A stretch of DNA of 64,000 nt, taken from positions 1,054,001-1,118,000 of the forward strand of contig JBDJPA010000011.1 of NCBI GenBank assembly GCA_039654915.1. Direction: 5' to 3'. Of this stretch, positions 23,756-36,299 are shown piece after piece. Both the position numbers and the translations under genes were made by a program. The notes under the pieces were generated by a model. The model made no database searches and was not told the origin of the DNA. It saw only the letters and a list, made by a program, of their open reading frames with translations. Source of the DNA: Aquilaria yunnanensis. Lineage: Eukaryota > Streptophyta > Magnoliopsida > Malvales > Thymelaeaceae. Numbering within the stretch: position 1 is the stretch's first letter; the number at the start of each line of letters is the position of its first letter.

Positions 23756-24635
23756 GTAGAATTAGAGACGACTGGCTCCTCTCCTTTCCTGGTACTAGAT
23801 GAAAACAAGAAATTGATGCTCTTTCCATTGAGTTGCTTATGTAAGGAAGCGCCTAATGTTAGAGAAATTTTTGGGATATAAGGTCCAACAGTATCTACAG
23901 AGAATGAACTTCCTCTGGAAAAATGGGTACATTTTGGATGTAAGGTACTTTCTGAAAATGGCCGAAGTCACCTAATAATGTGAAAACATAGATGTGTTTT
24001 TGTTTTTTCTCAATCATTTGTATATTGAGGAATGCTTGCAACCTACCTCAATCATGGTTCACTTTCCTTTTTTAGTATTGTCTTACATATCATACCCAGT
24101 TTCAATTTTCATTCACAATTAAAGCTATCTTGTGCATTTGATTTGCATCATTTTACTTATTCATCCCGACATGTCATTTTCTTTGGGTTTCTTCTATGGA
24201 AACGTTGATGCTTCTAACTTTTAATCAGGTCTCTACTTGTCTTGTGCGGCTTTACATTGATGGGGAGGTTGTTGGAGAGCAGCTGCTTTTGCCTTCTTAT
24301 AATCCAGACTCTGAGTACACATGATTTAGAAAGAAATACATTAGTTTCTGCTAGTGGGAGTAAAAATGATGTGCGGGGTTATATCCATGATTCACAAGTT
24401 TTACCTTCAACCTTTCCTATTAAGGATCACTGTGTCAAGGTGTGTAACACATACTGTTATGTTTTCTCCCCCACCCTCCCCTCTTTTTTTTTTCTTCTTT
24501 TGGCATTGAAGATATCATTATGAAACTAATCACCAATCTGTTCTAGGTTCCACCTTTACAATTATCAATTGATATCTCATCTAAACTGAGAGTGAGGTAG
24601 ACAGGGACGGCATTTGGAATATTGTTGGTGGCAAG
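23756..24635 (+). pseudogene. Captured fragment of a plant SH2-domain-protein-like gene (three exons)
   Basis: Three exon-like blocks with GT/AG borders are in order: 23756-23944 (begins VELETTGSSPFLVLDENKK, one in-frame TAA), 24229-24439 (VSTCLVRLYIDGEVVGEQLL) and 24547-24635 (PPLQLSID, then a frame slip, then DGIWNIVGGK). From memory this matches the lectin-like N-terminal half of plant SHA/SHB proteins, which have a STAT-type linker and SH2 domain. The SH2 domain is not here. Stops at about 23880 and 24323 and a frameshift near 24590 show decay. The gene identity needs a database search. Confidence 0.5.
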
Positions 24636-24923
24636 GTTACACCTGACAATTTCCACTAAGAATATAAATTTTATTTCTCTCTTGAAAAATGCTGTATATG
24701 TTTGTTATTATTTCTATTGCTTTTCAAGGGTGGGAACTGAGTTGTCTGAGTTGTCTGAGTTGCTTAACCAAGAAACAGGTTATAGAAGAAAATTGAATGG
24801 CCCCAAAAGAGGGGAATAGAAAAGGAAACAGGGAAAGTAAATGGGGATCAGTGTGTTTTTATCTTTTAACTCATTCTATATGCTTCTTTGGTAAAACTCA
24901 AGCTTTTCTTTTTACCTTAGCAG

Positions 24924-25314
24924 CCCCAAGAGAGGTTTTTTCAGTTTAATGAGTCGCCTTTGATTGACAATTTGCATGTTGGATCTCATTGGGAAAAAAG
25001 ACTTTTGATGAATGAGATAATGACAGGGTCAGTGGATACAAAATCAGTTGTTTCTAAAATGACTCTGGCTTTGTTGAAGGATAGTGGGTGGTATGAAGCT
25101 AATTATAGTATGGCAGATCGTCTTGATTGGGGTCGCAACCAAGGAACTGAATTTGTTACTTCTCCTTGCAATCACTGGAAGAGGGCATACCACTGCAATA
25201 CATCCTAATTTTCTGGCTGTACATATAATCGGGAAGCAGAGGGTTACTGGCCAATTGTAAGTTATAGTGGTAATCTTCCTCAATGGGTGCGCTATTTTCA
25301 ACAAGCTAACAAAG
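24924..25314 (+). pseudogene. Captured exon of a leishmanolysin-like (GP63) zinc metalloprotease
   Basis: A TTAG acceptor precedes a continuous frame containing [20 protein letters not shown] and [19 protein letters not shown], which recalls the conserved part after the HEXXH site in plant leishmanolysin-like peptidases. Here NEIMTGS supplies the third-ligand neighbourhood. One TAA lies at about 25206, after which the frame resumes with GCTYNREAEGYWPIVSY and ends at a GTATGG donor at 25315. The HEXXH exon is absent, so it is inactive. It is directly downstream of the SH2-protein-like fragment in the same orientation, but the two genes are unrelated. Confidence 0.75.
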
Positions 25315-26981
25315 GTATGGTCTTACACTTTGTTTCCTGGATCTTGATTTGACTATGCATAGCTAAATGCCAGAAAAGATAAAAGATTTGAAATTCAGTT
25401 CTTTATGTTTGATGTTAAATCATTTGATTAATATCTTGATGGAATTGCCTCATTTGAAATGGAGCACAACTTTGCAAAGAACATGCCACTTTTTTCTTAG
25501 GAAGAGATGGGAAAACATGGTCAATATCATGTGATTGAATAGTTGACTGGCCCCTGTTGTTTGAAGCTACCCTCCACATCAATGTGCCTTTTTTAATGAA
25601 AAGCAAACATGAGATAACATTCTAAGTAATAAAGAATCCTCACCAAAAACCAAACGAAGGTTGATTAAAGAATAGAAAGGGGGAAGAGGGAGAGACACCA
25701 AGAATTCTGTTAGCTTGATGGCTTATAATGTTTTCTATACAAGTGTTCCTATACTTGTAAGTGTCCTTGACAAAGATCTTAGTGAAGAAACAGTAATGCA
25801 ACATCCATAGATCCTATTTTACTGTCAAGCAGGAAGGTATATTTTTGGTTGCTTTTTTATAATTATGCCCTTGCCTTTTATGGATGTTGTACTAGTTCCA
25901 GTGATTTGACCAATTCACACAAGTTGATTTTGAACAAGCTTCTAAATCCTAGCATATTTGCTGGATGGTTTGGACGGGCCTTGTTCCATGTGAATTACTC
26001 TATATGATTTTCATATTTACGCATATTTCTTTATCTGATTGGGTTTTTAAGTATGAATCTTCATTGTCAATTTGTACAAGACTTGAGAAAAAGTGAATTG
26101 AAGTTGAGCAATTTCTCTGTTGGGAAAAAAATTTGTATTAATTCCTTGAGCTAACTTCACGAGGTATTGTAAAATATATATACTATCTAGATGTCTAATG
26201 CACATGTAGTAGCTCTCTTATGATGTTGGAAATAACATACGTAGATATATATTAAACAAAGTAAATATGCTACTTTTACAAGGAGTGTCCCCAGTCAATA
26301 AGCTGTGTAAATACTAAAAACTGGCTAAGCTAATTATTGATTCTGTACCTAATCATTATAGGTATGAAAGATAGATCAGGTTGAAGAGAATATGGACGTC
26401 AAAATCATGCTTCATCACCAAAACAGAATTATATTTCACAAAACAGTAAGCTCCTGCCAAAATTGATTGTATGGATGGCCATAAATTTATTATTGGTAGG
26501 TGACAGTTTTATGTCTGACATGTTGTTGTTACATGAAGAAATTGGTTCCTGCTGTCAAGGATCAATTACTGAAACCCTAATTTGAACACAGGAAGTGAAC
26601 TGAAACTGAGCCCTAAATCAAACATCGATGAAAGTGAAAGAAGAGCCTGACCTGACAAAGAAGACAATCGTCACCCCTTTTCCGGTTATGTGGGAGGACT
26701 GATTATGCTATTTCAGACAACGCAGCAGAGACATGTATCTGTCGGATCTAATATGGCCGAATCGCGTCTCTATCCAGTGGAGGCTAGGGAAGGGGAGGCG
26801 TCCAAGACAGGGGCGTTCGACCGGAGCTCGCAATTTAGGCTGGAGAAGTGGACAAGGGCTGTCTGGAGAAGGGGAGGCAGAGCAGATTGCAGAAGGGGTT
26901 CGAAATGGAGAAAAGTCTGTCAGTGTGAAGAAAACAAGCACTTTCAGGTTAAACAGGAGAGAGGAGTGTTGCGTTTCACTT
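25315..26981. other. CACTA-2 body right of the captured exons; possible further cargo
   Basis: Intron-like AT-rich sequence to about 26350, then an exon-like piece near 26372-26447 (Ser/Gln/Asn-rich frame ending at a GTAAG-like site). A GC-richer stretch at 26570-26980 includes a 154-codon open frame that runs into the Tat-1 LTR. The last looks like a 5' leader or first exon of another gene, but I do not recognise its product. The region ends at the Tat-1 target duplication. Confidence 0.4.
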
Positions 26982-26986
26982 AGTAG

Positions 26987-27864
26987 TGATAGCCAAACGC
27001 TATCGCCTCTATCTGGCCGAACTCCCTACCACAATGATGGCCAGAAGAAGCTGGCGCTACCCGAGAAAAGGTGCGATCAGGCACCTCGGGAGATAGCCGA
27101 AGAGCTCCGAGCCCGGTACGCCAGGAAACCCCGAGGACACTACTCGCCCCCCAAGGTTGTGAACATATCGCCTTCGGAAAAGCGGCACCAGACATAGCTA
27201 GCCGAACATGATATCCCCGAAGGCGGAACTCCCTGAAACTGGGAACCCCCAAACTGAGGGCTTGTTACCCGAAGAGGCTCTGTCCGAACTAGAGGACGAC
27301 CTCACCCAGGGACCTCGGGAGTACGGTAGGAGCATTTATGGAAGCATTTAAGGAAGCCTCTGACACGTCCTTTCGTAGACGTCATAAAGTCGCCTGAATA
27401 GGCGCTCTGACATACGGACGCCATCAGAATCACATCATGGCCCATCTCAGCACGTGGCTCAGGACAACCTGCTACCAGTTATCTGTCTCCTACGCCCAGA
27501 AACTCAGGGAACATCCGACCGAACACGTGTCGTGATCTGAACGGGCTAGACGCTCCTATAAATACCAGGAATTAATACTTGGCAGGAGGCTGGTTGGTTG
27601 GCCAAACACGGCTCCCACACTCTGAGAAAACCACCAGGCGAGACTCTTCAGCCCTTTGTGTTATTTCCTCTGCCTTCTCTCAGCCACCACTGACTTGGGC
27701 GTCGGAGGCTCCCCCCCGGAAAGACACTCCGGGGGCCTCCTAACCCTTTGTTTATGAGCTTTCAGGCACTCTCCTTCGGGCTATCCATTCCGCCAGGCGT
27801 TCTTCCTCCCAGAAGTCTCTCCACCAGTCACCATGACTATAAACGATGAGGCCCCTGGCCATCA
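26987..27864 (+). repeat. Tat-1 5' LTR
   Basis: TGATAGCC...GGCCATCA ends (TG...CA). It contains a G-box ACACGTGT at 27523-27530 and a TATA-like CTATAAATA at about 27554-27562. The gag start codon lies inside the LTR at 27833. Confidence 0.92.
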
Positions 27865-29485
27865 TTTGGCGCCGTCTGTGGGAACCCGCTCTGAGATCGC
27901 CGTCGTTGAGACTCGGCGTTCTAAGGACAAGAGGCTCCCGAAGTCCCTGTCCGCGCCTGAGATACAACCGGCTGCTGAGCAAACACTCCCAGGGACTTCT
28001 GCGCCTGAGGAAGACCGCCCTCTGGTAATCACCATGAGCTTCTTGAGGGACTTTCAGCGTTCGGTCGTGTCTGAAATGAGCCAGCAGATCGACCGAAGGT
28101 GGCCACAGCAAGCACAGGCCCAGAGACCCCCCTCACCGACACGCCCTCGGGAGAAAAGCCCCAAGTCTACACATCGCAATTCGGGGAGTGGAGACCCTCG
28201 CAGAGAATCATCCACAGAAAATATAGCCCTCGGGAAACGGCCTGTGGGACAAACCGGGTCCGAGCGATCGAGAGTCTCACAGCGAAGCAGTTCGTCGACC
28301 GAGGCGAGGTCCTTGTCCCCTCAGCGCCGAACTCACCCCCCGAAGAGGCGCCGGCGATCTCCATTCCCTGAAGAAGGCCCTAGCGCCACAGTGCTGATGG
28401 AGAGGATACTAGCACGGCTGGACAGAGTGGAGAAACAAGTGGCCAGAAAACCCGTTTGGGCCAGACTCTCGGGAACATGCTGCGAAGATGGCTCGCCATT
28501 TATTCAGGCCGTTGTTGAGGCAGCCATGCCAGGTGACTTCAGAGTACCTCGGTTGGAGATTTATGATGGCCGTACTGATCCACAGGCCCATTTGACGAAG
28601 TACAAACGCAGCATGATAATACACGGTGCTGACGACGCTACCATGTGCAAGTGCTTCGAAGTCACCCTCACAGGGCTAGCCACGGCGTGGTACAATTCCT
28701 TGCCTTCAGGAACCATCACTGAGTTCCAGGAGTTGTCCACAGCCTTCACCCAGCAGTTCATCGGGAGCCGACCTACGGCGAAGATGCCTGTGCAGATGTT
28801 CGACATAGAGCAGAGCAATGGAGAAACCATCCGAGACTATGTCGAAAGATTCAACAGGGAAGCTCTGAGCGTCCCAGACTTCAGGCCCGAAATCCGCATT
28901 CTTGCCATGACACGAGGCCTTCGGCGAGACTCACAGCTGTTCTACGAGTTCTCAAAGGACCCCCCGGAGACCCTCGGAGAATTTTACTGAAGATCAGAAC
29001 AACACATGACCGCCGAAGAACTAAGAATGGCTGGGCCGAAATCTGATCACCACCGCCCCGAAGAGTCCAGTCAACGAGCTCGGCGTCCTACCGAATACGC
29101 AGGACGACCTCGGAGGATGCGAGAAAAGAAACCTCAAAGTTTCACACCATTGAGCACTTCACGGACCAACATTCTCATGGCGCTGGAAAGGCAAGGGACG
29201 CAGATTCGGCGACCAAGGGCCATGACCGCCGATAATAAGAAGAATGCAAAGAAGTTCTGCCAGTTTCATCGCGACCACGGTCATGACACCGAAGACTGCT
29301 TCCAGCTGAAGAAGTACATAGAGTCGCTGATAAAAAATGGCCAACTTCAGAAATACCTGAGGATGCCATCCCCGAAAGGCAGAAAAATGGAGGAAGAAAG
29401 GGCCGAAGATGAGGACTATGACTCCGACAGGCGGAGAAATAGAAGTCCAAAAAAGCGCCCTCCACCTCCAGCAGGGGTTATCTAA
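27833..29485 (+). pseudogene. Tat-1 gag with one nonsense codon and a tandem slip
   Basis: Open from the LTR-located ATG at 27833 through the PBS to a TGA at 28988 (CGA in Tat-2). The same frame resumes at 29006 and continues to 29485 through the His-substituted knuckle CQFHRDHGHDTEDC. Just past the knuckle, 29465-29520 is a tandem duplication of about 28 bp (CACCTCCAGCAG-GGTTATC) that introduces a stop. The Retrotrans_gag domain lies at about 28540-28990. Confidence 0.85.
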
Positions 29486-29573
29486 ACCATCACCTCCAGC
29501 AGAGGTTATCTAAACCATCACCACGGGGCTCCCATCCTCAGAAAAAAAGCGGAAAGCCAGAGAAATTGCAGTC

Positions 29574-32500
29574 ATGGAGTATCAAAGTCCATCAAAGAAG
29601 CTGGCTCGCAAAGGTGGCTCCACCGTCGTCTTCCCCCACGACGATCCGCTACTGATTATGGCGAGAGTAGGGAACTGGGACGTCAAAAGAGTGTTGCTTG
29701 ATGATGGCTCAAATGCTGACATCCTATTCTTGCACCTGCGGCCGAGCTTGGGCATCTCCAGCAGCAAACTGAAGCCTGTCACCTCGCCCACTTTTGGGGT
29801 TGGACCATCCGAACTCCCCGTCCTCGGATGGATCGACCTACGGCTGATGTTGAAAGGGAACGGAGCAGCTGAGTTGTACGCCTCCACAATGGCGAGATTC
29901 ATCGTCGTGAACGTCCCGTCCTCGTACAACGCCATCCTTGGAAGGCAGACAATGGAGAAGCTGCATATTCGCCCTGATGTGAAGTACTTGACTGTCACAT
30001 TCACCACCAAGGATGGAGATGCAGAGGTATTCATAGACCAAGCCGAGGTAAGAAAGGTGTTTGTAAAAGCACGAAAAGCTCCGGCAAGCAACCTCGCGCA
30101 AACGATGGAGGCAAGGGCGCCAGAAAAAGGCAAAGAAGAAGATCTCGCCAAAACAGAAATGGAAGCAATAGAGCTTGTCCCAGGTCAATCTACCCGAATA
30201 GGGAAGAGCTTGGCCGAAGGTGACAAGGAAAATCTTGTATCCTTTCTGCTGGAAAATAAAGATCTGTTTGCCTACTCGCCAAAAGATATGCCGGGGGTGA
30301 ACCCTGGCATAATACAGCATAGCCTCAAAGTAAGTTTGTCAAAACCGAAGTCCAGCGTCTCTTAGATGCTGAAGTCATCAGGGAGGTCAAGTACCCTGAG
30401 TGGTTAAGCAACGTGGTCATCGCCACAAAAGAAGGTAGCAGCAAACTCCGGATGTGCATCGACTTCAGAAACTTGAACGATGCTTGCCCGAAAGACTCAT
30501 ACCCTCTGCCGCCAATAGATCACCGAGGGAGGAACATATTGCTATATCAGGATGTCATTCGGGCTAAAAAATGTAGGAGCCACCTACCAAAGGCTGATGA
30601 ACAAGGTCTTCAAAGACCAAATGGGGAGAAACATGGAGGTGTATGTTGATGATATGATAGTCAAGAGCAAGCTGCCTGGCTACCACGTTGCAGATTTAGA
30701 AGAAACCTTCCAAAAGCTCAGAGCCTTCGGGAACCGCCTTAATCCTGAGAAGTGCATCTTCGGGATGACCTCGGGAAAATTCCTTGGGTACATGGTATCC
30801 GAAAGAGGCATCGATGCTAACCCCTAGAAGATTAAGGCTCTGCTTGAGCCCCGAACTCCTGCCACAGTCAAAGATGTGCAGAGACTCACCGAAAGAATAA
30901 CCTCTCTGAGCAGGTTTATTTCCAGGTACGGAGATAGGTGTAGACCTTTCTTCAAAGTCCTCACAAAGGCAACCAAAATGGAAGGCGACCTCGGAAGAAA
31001 TGATCATCCTTGGGATGAAGATTGCCAAAAGGCCTGGGAAGAACTCAAAGTCTACCTGGCCAGCCTGCCAACTCTGAGACAATCTCGGGAGGGAGAGCCC
31101 CTCGTACTGTACCTTGCCGTCACAGAAAAAGCTGTGAGCTCGGTCCTCGTGAAGGAAGAAGGGTCAAAGCAATGGCCGGTCTGCTATGTCAGCAAGTCCC
31201 TGCATGGCGCCGAAGTCAGGTACCCTCTGCTTCAAAAAGCTATATACGCCTTGGTGCTTGCAGGGAGAAGGCTGTGACCATACTTTCAGGCTCACCCCAT
31301 CATCGTCCGAAGTAGTCTGCCGCTACGGGATGTCATGAAGAGAGTAGATCATTCGGGAAGGCTCTCCAAGTGGTGCATAGAGCTGGGTGAACACGAAATT
31401 ACGTATGAGCCTCGGAAGGCCATAAAAGCTCAAGGCGTCACCAATAAAGTAGCTGAGTATGAAGCCCTCATAGCGGGATTGCGCTTGGCCAGAAAGATTG
31501 GCGTGAGAAACTTAAAAGCTCAGAGCGATTCCCAGCTTGTAGTTCGACAGACGGCAGGAGATTATGGGGCGAAGGACCCAATTTTGGCAAAATATCATGA
31601 GCTAGTAGCAAAGCTCATCCAAGAGTTTGACGCCGTACGGTTCGAAAATATACCTCGGGGGAATAACACTGAGACAGATTGCTTGGCGAAGTCAAAAACA
31701 TATACCGAGGTGCTAGACCATCTGAGCATGTCAGTGCTGAGCATGACGACCTCGGGAACAGGATGGAAAGACCCAATAAAAAGATACCTCGCAGAGAATT
31801 TGCTCCCCGAAGACCCCGGCGATGCTGCAAGACTGCTAAGACTCTCCGCAAGATTCTTCCTGATTGGTGAAGAGTTATATCGGCAGGGATATGCGAATCC
31901 GCTGCAAAGATGTGTGGATGAAAAGGATACTGAAATGGTCCCTGAAGAAGTTCATGAAGGCATGTGTGGTTCACACATTGGAACTGATGCCCTGGCAGCA
32001 GTGATACTCCGCCAAGGATACTTCTGGCCTACCCTGAGAAAGGACGCAAGACAGTTCGCCCGGAAATGTGGTAGCTGCCAGAGACACGCGAAAATCCAGA
32101 AGACACCCTCGGAAATGGTAACTTCGGTAGACTATCCTTGGCCCTTCGCAGTTTGGGGTATAGACCTTATTGGGCCACTCCCCACAGCACCCGGAGGCGT
32201 GAAATTCTGCGTTGTAGCAGTGGACTATTTCTCAAAGTGGGTAGTGGCAGAACCACTAACAACTATCTCGGCAAAAGAAGCGCAGAAGTTCCTATGGAAG
32301 AACATCGTATGCAGATTTGGCATACGAGGGTACTAGTAGCTAATAATGGATCCCAGTTCATAGACAAAGGATTCCAAGAATTCATTAGCGACCTTGGAAT
32401 AAAGATGCACTTCGCCCCAGTAGCTCACCCCCAAAGCAATGGGCAGGTGGAAGTATCGAACAGAACCATAAAAGATGGCCTGAAAAAGAGACTAGGGGAA

Positions 32501-32990
32501 GCCAAAGGGAAATGGCCAGGAGAACTCCAAAGTGTATTATGGAGCTACCAAACGACGCCCCGAAGAGCCACAGGGGAGACTCCTTTCTCACTCGTCTTCG
32601 GAACAGAGGCCATTATCCCACTAGAGGTAGTTCAACCTTCAGTATGGGTGCAAGTATTTGATGAAGGTGGTAATGACCTCGGCCTGAGAACCAATCTCGA
32701 TCTTGTGGCCGAACACAGAGAAATAGCCGAGCTGAGAAGAAAAGTTTTTCAGCAAAGAGCGGCAGCGGCTGTAAACTTACGGGCCAGGCCAAAAGAAATC
32801 AAGAAGGGAGACCTCGTTCTCCAAAAGGCCGACTTCGCACCCCGAAGGCCATCCCATGGCATACTTCGCGCAAACTGGGAAAGACCCTATCTGGTTCTCG
32901 ACGAAGTACGAAAAAGGCTTGTACAAGCTTGGCGACGCCGAAGGCGTAGAATTGAAGAACACTTGGCACTCAGACGCCTTGAAAAAATTC
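29574..32990 (+). pseudogene. Tat-1 pol: protease, RT, RNase H, integrase; multiply deleted
   Basis: Compared with Tat-2: about 57 bp missing near 30333; 110 bp missing at about 30522, joined at ATCA microhomology and removing an RT catalytic region; about 184 bp missing near 31433, removing the front of the second RNase H. Point defects include TAG at about 30825, TGA at 31275 and a frame shift near 32328. Still recognisable are protease DDGSNAD (near 29702), YVDDM (30642), the integrase zinc finger (31950-32090) and part of the DDE core. Confidence 0.85.
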
Positions 32991-33119
32991 TACGCTTAAG
33001 GTTGAGCGGAGGAGTTATGTTGTACAGAATGGCCTTGAGAAAAATTCTTGAGAAAAATTCTTAAGTGTACAGAAATTATGCAAAACAGAATTCTGCAAAG
33101 GTGCTCACCATGGTAAAGC

Positions 33120-33560
33120 GTAGATATGACTTCCCGAAGTCCCTTGAGCCATCACGCTCGGGAAAGATGGAAAACAAAAATCTCGCAGAAGTACTCGCCA
33201 TAGCCAGCGCAGAGATAATTTTCCGAACTCCCTTGAGCGAACATGCTCGGGAAAATGGGAAGTGAAAAATCTCGCGAAAGGTTTTCCGAAGTCCCTGGAG
33301 CAAACATGCTCGGGACAACTGGAAAAACAAAAAATTTGACTGAAGGTTTCTGAAGTCCCTTAAGCAATCATGTTCGGGGTAAACTGGAAATACAAAAGCC
33401 TGCAAAAAGACTTAGTCAAATTTTTTCAGGCCTTCCAGAAAGTCTTAAGAGCAAGAGCACTCTGGACAAAGGAAGGTAAAAAAGTTTCTTTAATCACAGG
33501 TTTTCCGAAGTCTCTTGAGCGAACGTGTTCGGAACAATGGAAATGAAGAAACTTGCAAGA
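33120..33560 (+). repeat. Tat-1 hairpin-type repeats downstream of pol
   Basis: Five copies of a TCCCTTGAGC-N6-GCTCGGGA-like motif at about 33138, 33229, 33290, 33350 and 33507, spaced 60-160 bp. They correspond to the seven-copy series in Tat-2 (56271-56752). The arms GAGC...GCTC and CCC...GGG can pair. Confidence 0.7.
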
Positions 33561-33670
33561 AAAGACTTAGCCAAAAAATCCTCATTAAAGAGCAAAGCTG
33601 CTTTAAAATAAAGAACTGCCCGAAGAAGGATTACAAAATAGAAGGGAAGGAAAAGGGGCCCTAAAATTGG

Positions 33671-36040
33671 CTAAGGGTTCGCGGCGTCCCGAGAGCCACT
33701 CGTCTGCCCGCCCTTTTCCGTCACCTTCGGCGCTGGAATGGAAGGAGGAAGTTTCAGATGTTCGACCTTGGACCATTTCCACCGAGGTCCCCCAGGAATG
33801 TTTAGACCCTCTAGAAAAGAGAGGTCCAGATCTGGGAACCTCTGGAGAACCTGGTGCCGAGCAAGGCAGAAGCCGTCCTGGAACGCGACCTTGCTCATTT
33901 GATCAGACTTGTTCTTCTCAAGCTCGAGGTCGTCAAGCTCGTCCTTCAGATCCGCGACCTCCTCCTCCAGCGCCTTTATCTGCTCCTCCCCCTTCGGCTC
34001 CTTCTTCAACGACTTGACCTCGGCCCGGAGAGCGTTATTCTCACACGTCAGCGACACTATACGGCCGTCAGAACCAGCCTTGTGCTGGAGAAGATCTTCG
34101 TTGGCGGCGAGCATCCCCTTTATTTGGTCACCGAGGTCAGCGATCTTCCTGGATGAGTCCTTTTGAAGTTTTTCTTTTTCCTTCCTGGAGGAGCTGCTGG
34201 TTTTTGGCGACCGACTCCGCGAGTGCGGTCTTCGTCTCATTCATGGTTCGAGTGGCCGAAGTTCGAAAAGCAACCTCCCTGGCCACCCGAACTTGGAGAA
34301 AGGCGGTGTACCCCATTAGCTGCAAAAAATAAACGCAAGATCAGCCAGAGCCAAACACTTAGGAAAAAATTAAAGGGAAAGAGCTGTGAAGGATATACTT
34401 GAGCAGCATGCTCGGTGATCTTTGCGGCGAGGGTGTTATCCCCCGGGTGGGCCGCCGCTATAGCCTTGAAGGAGGCCTCGGTGAGCACCCCCTTCGAAAT
34501 TTCCTTAGCCATTTGAGGAACGTCCTCGGAGTACATATTCATGTCCTCCGTGAACGTCCAAAAAGGCTCCTTGGGTATCTTCCCTTGCGGGATTTTGGCA
34601 TCCCGAAGAGCTCGTTTCCGAGCATGATAGGCCACCCAGCCAGGGGTAGTCAACTCCCCTGCGTGATAAGAATGAGAAGGAGATTAAAGACAAAGAAGCC
34701 AATCCAGAAAAAACAAAGGAAGTACACTTTGTCTGGAAACAAACCTGGCGGAACCTCGACAACATCGTCCTCGGAGTCCTCGGCCGAAATGCCCTTGCCC
34801 TTCCGCTTGCGCCGCTCCTCGGCAGAAGGTACTTCTACCGCTACATCAAGGAGGGCCTATGACGTGGTAGGACTCTGAGGAGGGACGTCGGTTGAAGGGA
34901 CCTCGGAAGCAGCAGCCTCAGACTCCGGAATCTCGGCTGCCCCAGGCTCCTCGGCAGTCTCCTCGGGATTTTCCTCTAGAGGAGCCTGGGCAGCTCTCTT
35001 TGCCCGTTTCCTCGAAGGTCCCGCGCCAGTAGACTGCCGCCTTCGGGAAGACGCCTTGTTCGTCTGATCGCCCTTCTCCACCTGGCCGGTGAAAAGGGAC
35101 TTGTAATAGGCGGCAGTCGCATCGCCCATCTCTGAAAAAGGAGAGAAACATCAGCGTGAGTCCGAGGAAAGAACAGTAAAGGAGTAGAAGATAACTCACT
35201 TTCGGCAAGCGCTTCGAAAGAAATTTCCTCCTTAAGAAGCTTGACCAACCAGGAATCCTTCCCGGCGGTGGCAGGAACTGGCATCTCGAGGTCAGTCTCG
35301 TGCTCCTTTACCACCTTTAGCTCCCGAAGGACCTCTTCGGTCATCAACCTCCAGTTGATTGGAAAAGGGTAAAGGGCGAGCGGAACGACCTCGGGATCCC
35401 AGTCAGAGACAGCCCGAATGCGGGTGTCAAAATCTGCGAACAAGGAAGCTAACTCTGGGGTCAGCAGCATCCTCGGATCAGCAACGTCCACATCCAGTGT
35501 TCCCTGAGCCCATTTGGTCGGAACGTACGACCAGGCCTCGTCCATCTTCATGAAGAAAAACTTCTGTTGCCACTCCCGCCAGCTATCTTTAGTGGCGAAG
35601 GTGAACATGAATTTCTTGCTCCCGGATCCCCGAGGTAGCATGAAATAGAAGCCACCCTTCGGGACCACAGAGAGCTTGTAATACTGCATAAAGATTCTGA
35701 AATTGGGTTCTATCCCGAAGACGCCACACATGCAGAGGTAGGCGTTAAAATAGCAGAACGAGTTCAGGGGAAGCTGGTTCACAGCAATGCCATGAAATTT
35801 GCAGAACTCGCACACCATCTTTGGGGGAGGATACCGAAGACCCGCCTTCAGCTGGGCTCGGAAAATGGTAACCTCCTTATTGCGGTTTGAAAAGGCATAA
35901 TGGCTAGAACGAGGCAGCCTAGTAATGGCGTAAGAGGGAAGAAAGAATTTTTTCTTCCACCTCTCTAACTTTTCAGGGGTGGTACAACAAGGATGGGCTA
36001 AAAGAGGCTGCCAGCTCTCAGGAAGGGGCATTTTCGACAT
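33671..36040 (-). pseudogene. Tat-1 antisense gene (PF04195 'gypsy-type transposon' protein), exon 2 nonsense
   Basis: The ATG is at 36040. Exon 1 (36040-35200) encodes the region containing PLLAHPCCTTPEKLERWKK and GGFYFMLPRGSGSKKF. A GTGAGT donor follows and exon 2 resumes at 35132-34857, where a TAG interrupts it; in Tat-2 the same exon is open. Exons 3 (about 34660-34400) and 4 (about 34320-33671, coiled coil, ending NP) are preserved. The gene runs opposite to gag-pol and converges on it. Confidence 0.8.
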
Positions 36041-36291
36041 AAAACGAGTTTGAAAATGGAAGAAAACAGTTTCCAGAGAAAAACTCAAAAGAACACAGGG
36101 ATCAAAGCGCTCTGAAAAACAAAAACCCACCGAAAGATTTGCCAAAATCTGAGGACGCCGTCGTGAAAGCTGGCTGGAAAAAAGCTCCGATTAAGGTAGC
36201 TCAGCCACAGAAAGCAAGAAAGTGCAAGAACAGGGGCAAAGCAGAGAGAAGAGCAGAAGAGAAAGCAAAAGGAACTTATGGTAGAGTGGGC

Positions 36292-36299
36292 TATTTATA
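36292..36299 (-). promoter_or_regulatory. TATA box of the Tat-1 antisense gene
   Basis: On the minus strand the sequence is TATAAATA within GGCTTATAAATAGCCCAC. It lies about 250 bp upstream of the ATG at 36040 and is matched at the same place in Tat-2. A CACGTG core occurs at 36430-36435 further upstream, as in Tat-2. Confidence 0.6.

Noticed and set aside
24924..25314. An active metalloprotease gene
   Set aside because: The HEXXH exon is absent and an in-frame stop is present; only one exon remains.
29582..30151. 189-codon open frame on the minus strand across Tat-1 pol
   Set aside because: It is the complement of the protease region, and the matching place in Tat-2 is broken; a shadow of gag-pol, not a gene.
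33671..34240. Host coiled-coil gene next to Tat-1
   Set aside because: It is the last exon of the Tat antisense gene, matched at 57526-56885 in Tat-2.
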